This document shows positions 6,732-14,642 of a stretch of DNA of 15,904 nucleotides, one piece after another; position 1 is the first letter of the stretch; each line of letters opens with the position of its first letter. The translations under genes were made by a program, and so were the position numbers. The stretch is from contig JAFDCW010000016.1 in NCBI GenBank assembly GCA_019312705.1, positions 1-15,904 on the forward strand, read 5' to 3'. The notes below the pieces were generated by a model. It was given only the letters and a program-made list of their open reading frames with translations. It did no database searches and was not told the origin of the DNA. The DNA comes from Deltaproteobacteria bacterium (GTDB lineage: Bacteria > Myxococcota > Polyangia > Polyangiales > B10-G4).

Positions 6732-8744
6732 ATGTTCCGTCGGTTTGGCGCCCTGGGCGCCCTTGCCGTGACCATCGGCTGGTTGGCGATGTCCCCGGGT
6801 GCGGTACAGGCCCAGGCCACGAGTGCGAGACTCGACGGCGATCGAGGCATGGACCTCCATCTCTTCCGTCCGGCCGTCGACAGCAAGGGGATCCTCAGTA
6901 CCAACGGTACGGACATCCTCGGCCACCTCGATTTCAGCTTCGGCCTGGTCCTCGACGCCGGCTTTGGCATCTTGCCCTTCGACGGATTCGTCAACGACGA
7001 GTCCGTGGCCATCGGTAGCGAGGAGCGCACGACCCACGTCGTCGATACGTTCTTCACCGGCACGCTTCAGTTCAACCTGGGTTTGGCCAACTTCGCCGTG
7101 GTCGGCATGCAGTTGCCCGTCCAGGTCATCAGCGGGCCGAACCAGTCGATCCCGGGGGGCACCGGCTTCAACACCGCCGACGACGGCGGCATGACCTACC
7201 AGGGCCTCGGGGACATCACCCTGCACGGCAAGTTCCGCTTCACTCGGGTCGAGCGCGACCCCATCGGCCTCGGCGGTTTGCTGCTCCTCGAGCTGCCCTC
7301 GGGCAGCCCCTCGGAGTTCGCGGGAGACGGCTTCGCCATCTGGCCAATCCTCGCCGCCGAGATGCGCCCCGTGCGGGCCATCCGCCTGGCCCTCAACGTT
7401 GGCGCTCGCTTCAACTTCACCGATGCGGCGACCATTCCCGTTGGCGGTCGCACCGTCCCCACCGGTGACGGCATGGGTATGAACGCCCTCGGTGCCATCA
7501 TGGATCCGACCCAGCTCGGCGTGGACACCAACTACGGTCACCTGCTCACCTTCGGTTTCGGCGCCGGCTTCCGCGTCGCCAGCGCCGTCGAGATCGCCCT
7601 CGACATCTACGGCACCCAGTCCCTCGAGTCCTTCCATGCCGAGGGCTTCAACCTCGAAGCTCTCCTCGGCCTCAAGATCTTCGTCGAGCGCAACAGCTAC
7701 CTGGTCCTCGGCGGCGGTGTCGGTATTCCGAACATCGCGACCGACTCGGGCGGCTTCCAGACCGCAGACGTTCGGGCGATGCTCGGCTTCATCTTCGAGC
7801 CTTCGATCGGCGACCGCGACGGCGACGGCCTGAAGGACGACTTCGACCAGTGCCCGGACGAGCCCGAGGACTTCGACAACTTTGCCGACGAAGACGGCTG
7901 TCCCGACCCGGACAACGACCGCGACGGCATCCTCGACGTCGACGACGAGTGCCCCCTGGTCCCCGAGGACCGCGACGGCGACGCCGACGAAGACGGTTGC
8001 CCCGAGGGCAGCGAAGGGGACCGCGACGGTGACGGTATCCTCGACGAGGTCGACCAGTGCCCCGACGACCCCGAAGACCGTGACGGCTTCCAGGACGAGG
8101 ACGGCTGCCCGGACCCGGACAACGACCAGGACGGCATCCTCGACGTCGACGACCTCTGCCCGAACGAGGCCGAGGACCGTGACAACTTCGAGGACGAGGA
8201 CGGCTGTCCGGACCCGGACAACGACCAGGACCGCATCCTCGACGTCGACGACTCGTGCCCGAACGACCCCGAGACCTACAACGGCTTCGAGGACGAAGAC
8301 GGCTGCCCGGACCGTGGCTCGGTCGTCATCGAGGAAAACCAGATCGTCATCCTCGAAAAGATCATGTTCGAGACCGACAGCGCGGTCATCCAGCAGCGCT
8401 CCTTCCCCATCATCGATGCGGTCGGGGCCACGCTCAACGGCAACCCACAGATCACCCTAATCGAGATTCAGGGTCACGCCGATGAGCGGTCGAGCGACGA
8501 GTACAACATTCGACTGACCCGCGACCGCGCGGCGTCGGTGGTCGAGGCCCTCGTTCAGCGTGGCGTTGGTCGGGACCGCATGCGCTCCGGCGGCTACGGC
8601 GAGCGTTGCCCGGTCAACCCCCGCAGCAACGCGGCGGCCTGGGAGCAGAATCGTCGAGTCGAGTTCAAGATCATCGAGTCCGAGGGCGGTCCGACCGGTG
8701 TCGAAGTCGCCTGTCCCGCTGGACGCGAGCTGATTCCCCAATAG
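6732..8744 (+). CDS. OmpA-family outer membrane protein with thrombospondin type-3 repeats
   Basis: 670 residues from the ATG at 6732. Signal peptide MFRRFGALGALAVTIGWLAM and on to about residue 29 (cleavage near AQA). Residues 30 to about 355 have the alternating, aromatic- and Gly-rich pattern of a beta-barrel or barrel-like domain. Residues 360-527 are Asp-rich thrombospondin type-3 calcium-binding repeats in units of 33-36 residues (DGDGxxDxxDxCPxxPE and DEDGCPDPDND), each with paired Cys. Residues 528-650 are an OmpA peptidoglycan-binding domain with GHAD (581-584), NIRLTRDRAASVV (592-604) and NRRVEF (640-645). Asp584 and Arg599 match the spacing of the pair that binds diaminopimelate in OmpA. 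The protein most likely links the outer membrane to peptidoglycan through a calcium-stiffened stalk. The DUF1232-like gene follows 39 bp later. Confidence 0.93.
   Translation: MFRRFGALGALAVTIGWLAMSPGAVQAQATSARLDGDRGMDLHLFRPAVDSKGILSTNGTDILGHLDFSFGLVLDAGFGILPFDGFVNDESVAIGSEERTTHVVDTFFTGTLQFNLGLANFAVVGMQLPVQVISGPNQSIPGGTGFNTADDGGMTYQGLGDITLHGKFRFTRVERDPIGLGGLLLLELPSGSPSEFAGDGFAIWPILAAEMRPVRAIRLALNVGARFNFTDAATIPVGGRTVPTGDGMGMNALGAIMDPTQLGVDTNYGHLLTFGFGAGFRVASAVEIALDIYGTQSLESFHAEGFNLEALLGLKIFVERNSYLVLGGGVGIPNIATDSGGFQTADVRAMLGFIFEPSIGDRDGDGLKDDFDQCPDEPEDFDNFADEDGCPDPDNDRDGILDVDDECPLVPEDRDGDADEDGCPEGSEGDRDGDGILDEVDQCPDDPEDRDGFQDEDGCPDPDNDQDGILDVDDLCPNEAEDRDNFEDEDGCPDPDNDQDRILDVDDSCPNDPETYNGFEDEDGCPDRGSVVIEENQIVILEKIMFETDSAVIQQRSFPIIDAVGATLNGNPQITLIEIQGHADERSSDEYNIRLTRDRAASVVEALVQRGVGRDRMRSGGYGERCPVNPRSNAAAWEQNRRVEFKIIESEGGPTGVEVACPAGRELIPQ
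7809..8310 (+). repeat. Imperfect tandem repeats of about 99-108 bp coding TSP3 motifs
   Basis: Roughly five copies of a unit containing DEDGCPDPDND and ILDVDD. The last two full copies are nearly identical in DNA (for example around 8100-8155 and 8199-8254), so the stalk length may vary by recombination between copies. Confidence 0.85.
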
Positions 8745-8783
8745 GGTACACTCCGGTAAACCACCCAAGACGAAGACGAGGAA

Positions 8784-9350
8784 ATGGCTAAGGATAGGTT
8801 TCGAGAAGTGGTGAGCGAGGGGATTATCTCGCTACCGCAGGACATGAAGGCAGTCTTCCGGATCGTGGAGGACCCCGAGGTCGATGAAGAGGGACGGGTG
8901 CTGCTCGCGGGCGCGCTCATCCACATCATCTCCGGACACAATGCGATTCCCGGGCAGCGCGGCATACTGGCTCACGTCGACGACGTGCTGGTCATGCGCC
9001 TCGCGCTCGAGAGGGTCGAAAAGACCAACCCAATAGCGATGGGCAAGCAGCGCGAGGATCAGCCCGAGCTCTTCGAAACCCTCGACCACCAACTCGCAGT
9101 GTTCCGGGAGTACCTCGGTGAGCTGCTCACGGTGCTCGATCATGCGGTCGATGGATGCTCGAAGCTGAACCACCAGGGCCATGTGCCCAAGGACAGCATC
9201 GAGGGGGACGGCGGTTATTGGCTCTACGGTGCGGTTCAGGAAGCCGTCACCGACTTCGAGCTCGACGACGACGACGTGTACCGCGAGACCAAGACCATCG
9301 ATCGGATCTTGCCGCACCTCGAGAGCCGCGTGGCGGCGATGAAGGCGTGA
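8784..9350 (+). CDS. Diverged DUF1232 (YkvA)-like protein
   Basis: 188 residues, no signal peptide. Residues 36-78 (EEGRVLLAGALIHIISGHNA, IPGQRGILAHVDDVLVMRLA) resemble the DUF1232/YkvA core, normally YLxSPIDxIPD followed by GxxDDxxV; here the first half is HIISGHNAIPG, while HVDDVLV is kept. The C-terminal 100 residues are acidic and helical and not recognised. DUF1232 proteins have no established biochemical role; many are membrane-associated. GAGG lies only two bases before the ATG, and the gene follows the OmpA gene by 39 bp, so the two may share a transcript. Confidence 0.6.
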   Translation: MAKDRFREVVSEGIISLPQDMKAVFRIVEDPEVDEEGRVLLAGALIHIISGHNAIPGQRGILAHVDDVLVMRLALERVEKTNPIAMGKQREDQPELFETLDHQLAVFREYLGELLTVLDHAVDGCSKLNHQGHVPKDSIEGDGGYWLYGAVQEAVTDFELDDDDVYRETKTIDRILPHLESRVAAMKA

Positions 9351-9373
9351 AGCGGGCGCTAGTGCGTGATCCA

Positions 9374-9477
9374 GAGCCGCGGAAGGTTTCTCGCTCGTTC
9401 CACGGCTCCCTCGCGGCGTCAGAAAACCTCGAAAATGCGGTGCATTTCCATCGGTTTCCTTCCTTGCGAGGAAACCG
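9374..9477 (+). other. Three successive hairpins in the 151-bp gap before the small lipoprotein gene
   Basis: Hairpin one: GAGCCGCGGAA (9374-9384) pairs with TTCCACGGCTC (9398-9408), one mismatch, 13-base loop. Hairpin two: AAATGC (9433-9438) and GCATTT (9442-9447), three-base loop. Hairpin three: CGGTTTCCT (9452-9460) and AGGAAACCG (9469-9477), perfect, eight-base loop. None is followed by a T run. They may form the 3' end of the DUF1232-like transcript or operator-like sites. Confidence 0.4.
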
Positions 9478-9488
9478 CGGCCCGTCGC

Positions 9489-9494
9489 GATACT
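9489..9494 (+). promoter_or_regulatory. Possible -10 element of a leaderless promoter
   Basis: GATACT matches four of six -10 consensus positions including the critical second A and last T. Exactly seven bases separate it from the GTG at 9502, which has no Shine-Dalgarno. The -35 region is not convincing (TTGCGA at 9464-9469 would need a 19-base spacer). Confidence 0.3.
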
Positions 9495-9501
9495 CCCTCC
9501 C

Positions 9502-9984
9502 GTGACTCTGCATCACACACTAGCCCTCCTACTCGTCTTCTTTTCCTCGGCGCTCGTCGCCGGCTGCAGCATCGACACGGAGCTCGGCGTCGCCGCCGAG
9601 ATCTCCAGCGCGACGGTCACGATCGCCGGAACTGGTGCGGACGCCGCCGCGTCGGTCATGGTCGACGTCGTCTTTCGGGTCGGGGATCACGCCCAGGGGG
9701 CGCGCACCTTCGTAGCGACACGGGTCGAGATCCTCCCCGCGGACCGCGGGCACCCGGTGAACCTCGACCGGCCCCCCGCCTTCGACGGAACCCTCAGCCC
9801 CGGGGAGAGCGAGTCGGTGACCTACATGGGCACCAGCCCGGCTGCGAACATCGACGCCGACGTATGTGGCCTGAGCGTCGTCACCGTGCGCCTGCCCTAT
9901 GCTCACCGGGACGCGGCGGACCCCTCGGGGTTTCCTGAAATGGACGCGGCGGAGTTCGAAACGTCCGATATCAACTGCCGGTGA
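9502..9984 (+). CDS. Small predicted lipoprotein of unknown family
   Basis: 160 residues. The signal sequence MTLHHTLALLLVFFSSALVA runs into the lipobox VAGC with Cys22, followed by Ser, which favours outer-membrane sorting. The mature part is beta-rich, with a motif-like PPAFDGTLSPGESESVTYMG (residues 94-113) and two further Cys (about 125 and 159) that may form a disulfide; it could be a small immunoglobulin-like or FixG-like sandwich, but I do not recognise the family. The start is GTG with no Shine-Dalgarno. Its TGA stop overlaps the GAGGGG ribosome binding site of the next gene, so the two are translated as a coupled pair. Confidence 0.75.
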   Translation: MTLHHTLALLLVFFSSALVAGCSIDTELGVAAEISSATVTIAGTGADAAASVMVDVVFRVGDHAQGARTFVATRVEILPADRGHPVNLDRPPAFDGTLSPGESESVTYMGTSPAANIDADVCGLSVVTVRLPYAHRDAADPSGFPEMDAAEFETSDINCR

Positions 9985-9994
9985 GGGGTAGCTG

Positions 9995-10807
9995 ATGCGC
10001 GCTGAGGCCGCAGGGCGCTATCCCTACCTCGACGTCGTGCGGCCCTTTGGTTTCGCCCACCGCGGTGGGTCTGCGCTTCATCCGGAGAATACCCTCCTGG
10101 CTTTCGAGGGCGCGGTGCTCCTCGGCTTCAATCACATCGAAACCGATCTCCACCTCACCCGGGATGGCGTCTTCGTCATCTTCCACGATCCCCGGGTCGA
10201 GCGCACAACGGACGGCGCGGGGGCGATCCGCGAGATGACCCTCGCCGAGGTCAAAGGCCTCGACGCAGGTCATCGATTCGTATCCCTCGGCGGCGGCCAT
10301 CCGCACCGCGGTCGGGGCGTCGAGGTGCCCACCCTCGACGAAGCCCTTGCGCGCTTCCCGGACACCTTCTTCAACCTCGAGATGAAGCACGAAATGGCGC
10401 GTCCCCTCTGGCGGTTCATCGAAGAACGGCAAATCCACGATCGCGTGCTGGTCGGGTGCGCGGATGACGGGCACGGGCGAGCCTTTCGAGCCCTTGCCCG
10501 GGGCCGGGTGCCCACGAGTCCCGGCGTCAGGGGTGTCTTGGATTTCTGGCTCGCGAGCCGCGTCGGCCTCGACCGGGCACGCACTTACGATTTCGAAGCG
10601 CTCCAGGTTCCACCGCACCAGGGCCCCCTCACGGTCGTCGACCGACGCTTCGTCGCGGCTGCCCGGCGCCACGGCATCCAGGTTCACGTCTGGACCATCG
10701 ACGACCGGGCGGAGATGCGGCGCCTGCTCGATCTGGGAGTCGACGCTGTCATGAGCGACCGGCCGGACCTGCTTCGGGGGATGCTCGCCCAGGAAAACCC
10801 CGGCTAA
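9995..10807 (+). CDS. Glycerophosphodiester phosphodiesterase (GDPD family)
   Basis: 270 residues, no signal peptide, so cytoplasmic. Hydrolyses glycerophosphodiesters, the deacylation products of phospholipids, to glycerol-3-phosphate and an alcohol. The TIM-barrel signature is complete: FAHRGG (20-25) with catalytic His22 and Arg23, HPENT (29-33), ETDLHLTRDG (49-58) with metal ligands Glu49 and Asp51, FHDPRVERTTDG (63-74) with His64, NLEMK (127-131) with Glu129, and a C-terminal VHVWTIDD (230-237) and GVDAVMSDRPD (248-258). Length fits the UgpQ-like bacterial class. GAGGGG (9983-9988) lies six bases before the ATG and overlaps the stop of the lipoprotein gene. The sequence does not show which diester is used. 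Confidence 0.93.
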   Translation: MRAEAAGRYPYLDVVRPFGFAHRGGSALHPENTLLAFEGAVLLGFNHIETDLHLTRDGVFVIFHDPRVERTTDGAGAIREMTLAEVKGLDAGHRFVSLGGGHPHRGRGVEVPTLDEALARFPDTFFNLEMKHEMARPLWRFIEERQIHDRVLVGCADDGHGRAFRALARGRVPTSPGVRGVLDFWLASRVGLDRARTYDFEALQVPPHQGPLTVVDRRFVAAARRHGIQVHVWTIDDRAEMRRLLDLGVDAVMSDRPDLLRGMLAQENPG

Positions 10808-10860
10808 GCGCGAAGTTGTCGCGGTAGGCGACGGACGACTGTTCTTTGCTCGCAATTTGC

Positions 10861-10866
10861 TATGAT
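10861..10866 (+). promoter_or_regulatory. Probable -10 element giving a leaderless kinase mRNA
   Basis: TATGAT matches five of six -10 positions and lies exactly seven bases before the ATG at 10874. Neither this ATG nor the one at 10862, which lies inside the hexamer, has a Shine-Dalgarno. No good -35 is visible at the right distance. Confidence 0.4.
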
Positions 10867-10873
10867 TGCCGCC

Positions 10874-12688
10874 ATGCCGCGCAGCTCCATCGGGGGGGCC
10901 GCCGAGTCGCCGACTTGGGACGCCAACGAATTCATCGGTACCGTCCTCGACGGACGATATCGCGTCGAGGACGTGCTCGGCACCGGCGGTGTGGGGGTCG
11001 TCTACCGGGCTGAGCACCTGAAGCTCCAACGGCCGGTGGCCGTCAAGGTCCTCCACGAACGCTTCGGCAGTATCGATGAGCTGCGCCGGCGCTTCGAGAG
11101 GGAGGCGCAGGCCCTCTCCGCCCTGAGCCACCCCAATGTGGTTTCCGTAAACGACTATGGCATCTCCGACGGTACGCCGTATCTCGTGATGGAGCTCCTC
11201 GAAGGTCGCACGCTGGCCGACCTGATCGACGACGACGGTCCGCCGCCGATCGAAGACGCGATCGAGATCCAACGGCAGATCCTCCGGGGCCTCGCCTTCG
11301 CCCACGACAAAGGCATCGTGCACCGGGACTTGAAGGCGGCGAATATCTTTCTTCAGGCGCTCCCCGACGCGCCGAACCACGTGAAGATCCTCGACTTCGG
11401 CCTGGCTAAGATCTTCACGACTGGAGACGGCGTCGGGGAACCCACGCTGACCAAGAGCGGCACCATCCTCGGCACCCCGGCGTACATGCCCCCGGAGCAG
11501 GCGACCGGCGGGAGCGTCGACGTGCGAGCGGACGTGTACTCGGCGGGGGTCGTGCTCTTCGAGATCCTCACCGGGCGCTATCCCTTCGAGGCCTCGGCTC
11601 GCGCCGATATGCTGCGCGCGCACTTGCTCTTGCCGATGCCCGACCCCGAGGAGTGGCGGCCCGGGCTGAGCCTCAGCCTCGAGCTCAACGCGCTGCTCGG
11701 CACCGCGATGAAAAAGGATCGCACCGACCGCTTTGCCAACGCGGCCGAGATGCTCGCGGCCCTCGACGCATTGCCGGCGATTCCGGCCACCTTCGATGCG
11801 AGTGCATCGTCTCGGGAGGTCTCTCGTCCTTCGTCTCCGCGAGACGACCAGGTCACCATGACCGCCCACGGAGCTGGCGAAGAGCCTCCCCGCGCAGGCC
11901 TTTCCGTCGGGCGCATGCTTCCCTTCGCGGCCGTGGGCCTAGGCATCCTCCTCCTCGGCCTTGCGGCCGCCTTGCTCGTTGGCTCTCCGGACGAAGGGGC
12001 CCGTGGCGTCGCCGACGACGGGACCGCCGTCGACCCACCGCCGGCAGCCCTCGACGGACCGACCGATGTCGCCGGGGGGCCAGAGCAGGCGCCGGAGCCG
12101 GACCCCGCGGAAATCTCTGGGGACGACATCGATGCCCATGACCCCGTCGCCGCCGATGTGGACGACCTAGACGACCCAGACGACTTGGGCGACGTGACCG
12201 ACCCAGAAGCCGCCGTCGACAATCCGACTGCCTGGCCGGCGGTCCGGGATCCCTTCGAAGGGCCCCTACCCCAGGAGCTTCGCCGTTTCCATCGACGGGT
12301 GCGTCAAGGGCAGCACCTGAGTGTCCGGGACCGGCGCGATATCGGGCGGCTCCAGCGGTCGATGCCGGGGGATGCTCGGGCGTCTCTCGTCCTCGCCCAC
12401 CACTTCGTCGACATCTCCTACTACGGAGACGCGGTGCAGCGCTACGAGCGCGCCGTCGCCATCGATCGCTCGGCCCGGGGTGACCGGCGCATGCTGCCGG
12501 ACCTCTTGCGCATGGCGCAGAGTCCGACCGTCGCCGTGCTCGCGGCGGACGTCATCGTGCAGGCCTTCGGCGCCGAGGCAATCTCTGCGGTCGAGGCCGC
12601 GATGGAAGAGCAGACCGACCCCGAGAAGGTCGGCATGCTCACCCGCCTGCGCAGCCGACTGCCCGCTTCAAGCGGCGACGGCGAGTGA
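10874..12688 (+). CDS. Hanks-type Ser/Thr protein kinase with TM and helical extracytoplasmic domain
   Basis: 604 residues from the ATG at 10874 (608 if the ATG at 10862 is used; numbering here is from 10862). The kinase domain (about 33-301) has every catalytic element: glycine loop LGTGGVGVVY (39-48), VAVK with Lys62, Glu81, HRDLKAANIF (154-163), DFG (178-180) and PPEQ (210-213) in place of APE. The activation segment holds several Thr (186, 187, 195, 197, 201, 205). A Ser/Thr-rich juxtamembrane region leads to a membrane helix (about 353-374). Outside is an acidic Pro/Asp-rich linker (about 385-455), then a helical region with one TPR-like unit (504-537) and further helices to the end, a likely signal-sensing or partner-binding domain. 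No PASTA repeats are present. Substrates are unknown; the tandem-FHA protein upstream is a plausible partner by domain logic only. Its end overlaps the convergent membrane gene by 21 bp. Confidence 0.94.
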   Translation: MPRSSIGGAAESPTWDANEFIGTVLDGRYRVEDVLGTGGVGVVYRAEHLKLQRPVAVKVLHERFGSIDELRRRFEREAQALSALSHPNVVSVNDYGISDGTPYLVMELLEGRTLADLIDDDGPPPIEDAIEIQRQILRGLAFAHDKGIVHRDLKAANIFLQALPDAPNHVKILDFGLAKIFTTGDGVGEPTLTKSGTILGTPAYMPPEQATGGSVDVRADVYSAGVVLFEILTGRYPFEASARADMLRAHLLLPMPDPEEWRPGLSLSLELNALLGTAMKKDRTDRFANAAEMLAALDALPAIPATFDASASSREVSRPSSPRDDQVTMTAHGAGEEPPRAGLSVGRMLPFAAVGLGILLLGLAAALLVGSPDEGARGVADDGTAVDPPPAALDGPTDVAGGPEQAPEPDPAEISGDDIDAHDPVAADVDDLDDPDDLGDVTDPEAAVDNPTAWPAVRDPFEGPLPQELRRFHRRVRQGQHLSVRDRRDIGRLQRSMPGDARASLVLAHHFVDISYYGDAVQRYERAVAIDRSARGDRRMLPDLLRMAQSPTVAVLAADVIVQAFGAEAISAVEAAMEEQTDPEKVGMLTRLRSRLPASSGDGE

Positions 12689-14353
12689 CTCGTCCGAGGC
12701 CGGCGCGGCGTCGGCCTGCTCGCTGTTCATCGCGCGGTTGATGCGCCGAAGCTGCGAGGTGGGTTCGGGCCCCAGAGGCCCCAAGTGGGGGAAGGACGCG
12801 AGACGAACTCGGCGACCTTTGCCGTCGCCCAGGGGAGAGCCGAGACCGAGGCCCGAGGCGCGCCCCTCGGCCTCGCTTCCGTCTTCGGTGACGATGAGCA
12901 AGCCGAGGGCGCTCTCGAAGCCGCCGAGGGTGGGTGAATCGACCATGACGAGTTCGTACCGGACCAGCCCCTCGGGGGCACTGCTCGGAACTATGCGTAG
13001 CCGAGCGGCGTCGGGTGCCCACGAGAGAGACAGCGCAGCCGGTCCGACGTCGCCGAGGTCGCTGGCGAGCGCCCGGAGCTCGAGGAGTTTGGCTCCGGCG
13101 GTCTTGGGCAAGTGCCATCGGGTGGCGAGGGTGAACGGAAGAAGCATCAGGAAGAGCATGCCGACGGTCGCCGGCGGCAGGCCTCGGGCCCCTTCGCCGA
13201 AGACCACCGCTGCAGCCACGAGGGCCAAGAAGAGCGCTGCGCCGCCCAAGGTCGTGAGGTCGAGGAGGGGCGAGCCCAGGACGTGGGCCCACCGTCCCGC
13301 GCGTCGGGCTGCGCGCACGTGGGCCGGGGTCGCGGGCCCGAGGGCAGAGGCGACGGGGCCCCGTGATCGGACCGGCGTGCGCTGGAGGCTCAGCGCCGAA
13401 CCGGCGGCGAGCAGGGCCAGGGTGATGGCAGGTTGGTCGACGGCCGCCCGGTGGGCCAGGGCGCCGAGGCCGAGCATGGCCGGCACCGCGAGCCACCCCG
13501 GGCCGGGAATCACCGGGCGCGGGACGAGACCTCTGCGGCGTGCGGCGGCATCGAAGGAGAGCCTGCTGCCGAGGGACGCGAGCAGGGGCAGGGCGAGGAA
13601 GATGAAGGGGACCAGCGGGCCCTCGGGTGCATCTTCGCCGTGACTTGCCGTCCGGTCCGCGCGAACTATCTGCGGGCCCCGGAGGGCGGGGGCCATCACC
13701 TCGGCGGGCAGCTCTACGGATACGGTCCAGGGGATTGTCCGGGGCAGATGCAGTCGGCGAAAGACGTGGCTCGTTACGGCGCCCCCGTCGTGCTCGGTGA
13801 TTTGGTCGGCGGCGTCGGCCCCTTCGCTCATCTCCGGGCCGGCCGATGCGCCGGCAGGCGTCGTGAGCGCCACGACGACGCTTTCGAGGCCCGAGCGCCA
13901 CCCCGGGAGGCTCCACGAAACGCGCACGCGCTCATCTGCGATCGGCTGGGCGCCTCGGCCGCTGAGGTTCGTCGTATAGGCGAGGCTGATGCGGATGCGT
14001 CCCCTGCGCGGGGAGGCGCGGCGTGGAAAGGACAGGCGGAGCCCGCCGTCGGCCCGGGGTCTCGCTGTGAGACTCCACTTTTGATCCGGGTCATCGACGG
14101 AGACGGCGGATGGGGGTTTGTCCAAGATGAGGGCGATGTCCGGGTCCAGACCTTCGAGGTCGAGGCCCTCGAGCCAGCCGCCGTGGATGTGCACGGTGAG
14201 CACGAGGCCGACGAGGGCTTCACCGTCCTTGTCGACGTCGACGTGGGCGGTGACAGCCTCGACATTCGCCTCGGTCCAGGCCCGGGCCGGGGAGGCCGTG
14301 GCGAAGGCGAGGAGGGTCGCCAGGAGGGCGAGGCAGGGTGCGGCCGGGCGCAT
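12668..14353 (-). CDS. Membrane protein of unknown family with N-terminal extracytoplasmic domain
   Basis: 561 residues. Signal peptide MRPAAPCLALLATLLAFATA with cleavage near ARA (about 25), then about 220 residues of beta-rich extracytoplasmic sequence (27-245) with ISLAYTTNLSGRGAQPIADE (122-141) and an IPWTVSVELP strand (207-216). Five hydrophobic segments follow: about 247-265, 286-302, 307-323, 368-386 and 396-412, and then a C-terminal cytoplasmic or periplasmic part (413-561). The plan of signal peptide, beta domain and membrane bundle recalls DUF2207-type proteins, but I see no diagnostic motif and leave it unnamed. The ATG at 14353 has no strong Shine-Dalgarno. An AATAAT (14394-14389, minus strand) is a possible but unsupported -10. 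The gene ends inside the kinase gene on the opposite strand. Confidence 0.75.
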   Translation of the reverse strand: MRPAAPCLALLATLLAFATASPARAWTEANVEAVTAHVDVDKDGEALVGLVLTVHIHGGWLEGLDLEGLDPDIALILDKPPSAVSVDDPDQKWSLTARPRADGGLRLSFPRRASPRRGRIRISLAYTTNLSGRGAQPIADERVRVSWSLPGWRSGLESVVVALTTPAGASAGPEMSEGADAADQITEHDGGAVTSHVFRRLHLPRTIPWTVSVELPAEVMAPALRGPQIVRADRTASHGEDAPEGPLVPFIFLALPLLASLGSRLSFDAAARRRGLVPRPVIPGPGWLAVPAMLGLGALAHRAAVDQPAITLALLAAGSALSLQRTPVRSRGPVASALGPATPAHVRAARRAGRWAHVLGSPLLDLTTLGGAALFLALVAAAVVFGEGARGLPPATVGMLFLMLLPFTLATRWHLPKTAGAKLLELRALASDLGDVGPAALSLSWAPDAARLRIVPSSAPEGLVRYELVMVDSPTLGGFESALGLLIVTEDGSEAEGRASGLGLGSPLGDGKGRRVRLASFPHLGPLGPEPTSQLRRINRAMNSEQADAAPASDESLAVAA

Positions 14354-14376
14354 CCCAGGACGCTACCAAGCGGGGA

Positions 14377-14586
14377 TCATGCGACGAAATTATTGGTGAA
14401 TATGAGCGGGGGGGTAGGGCGATTGGGGGCGGTTTCGGTTCCCGCTGCCGTTCCCGTGTCCGTTCCCGTGTCCGTCGCCGTGTCCGTTCCCGTGTCCGTC
14501 GCCGTGTCCGTTCCCGTGTCCGTCGCCGTGTGACGGCTTTTCTGCGCTTCGCTGCGAACTCGCCTTCGATCGCGAGACGCGTCCAT
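14377..14586 (-). CDS. Short repeat-encoded peptide, hypothetical
   Basis: 69 residues, starting MDASRDRRRVRSEAQKSRHT and then running through the hexamer array as Thr-Asp/Thr-Ala/Thr-Gly dipeptides, ending PPLIFTNNFVA. The ATG at 14586 has AAGGAG (14597-14592) five bases upstream, a better ribosome site than most genes here. No family is recognised. The basic 20-residue head may be the start of a longer protein lost by deletion, as proposed for its divergent neighbour, or the whole may be an untranslated repeat. Confidence 0.35.
   Translation of the reverse strand: MDASRDRRRVRSEAQKSRHTATDTGTDTATDTGTDTATDTGTDTGTAAGTETAPNRPTPPLIFTNNFVA
14438..14530 (-). repeat. Hexanucleotide array (GGNNAC)n, minus strand, 15 units
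   Basis: On the plus strand it reads as GTNNCC units: GTTCCC, GTGTCC and GTCGCC. A 24-bp higher-order unit, GTTCCCGTGTCC plus GTCGCCGTGTCC, occurs three times in a row at 14462-14485, 14486-14509 and 14510-14533 (the last ending GTGTGA). The six-base period keeps reading frame. Confidence 0.9.
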
Positions 14587-14642
14587 TGTTGCTCCTTCGC
14601 TCGGGGCGCCTGGACGGTGCCACCGTGCTCGACCGAGTAAAG

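Noticed and set aside
12321..13643. Long plus-strand frame (440 residues) across the kinase end and the membrane-protein gene
   Set aside because: Ser/Arg/Pro-rich translation typical of a shifted frame; it crosses two well-supported genes.
12639..13916. 425-residue minus-strand frame
   Set aside because: Arg/Pro-rich shifted frame inside the membrane-protein gene, which has a signal peptide and membrane helices.
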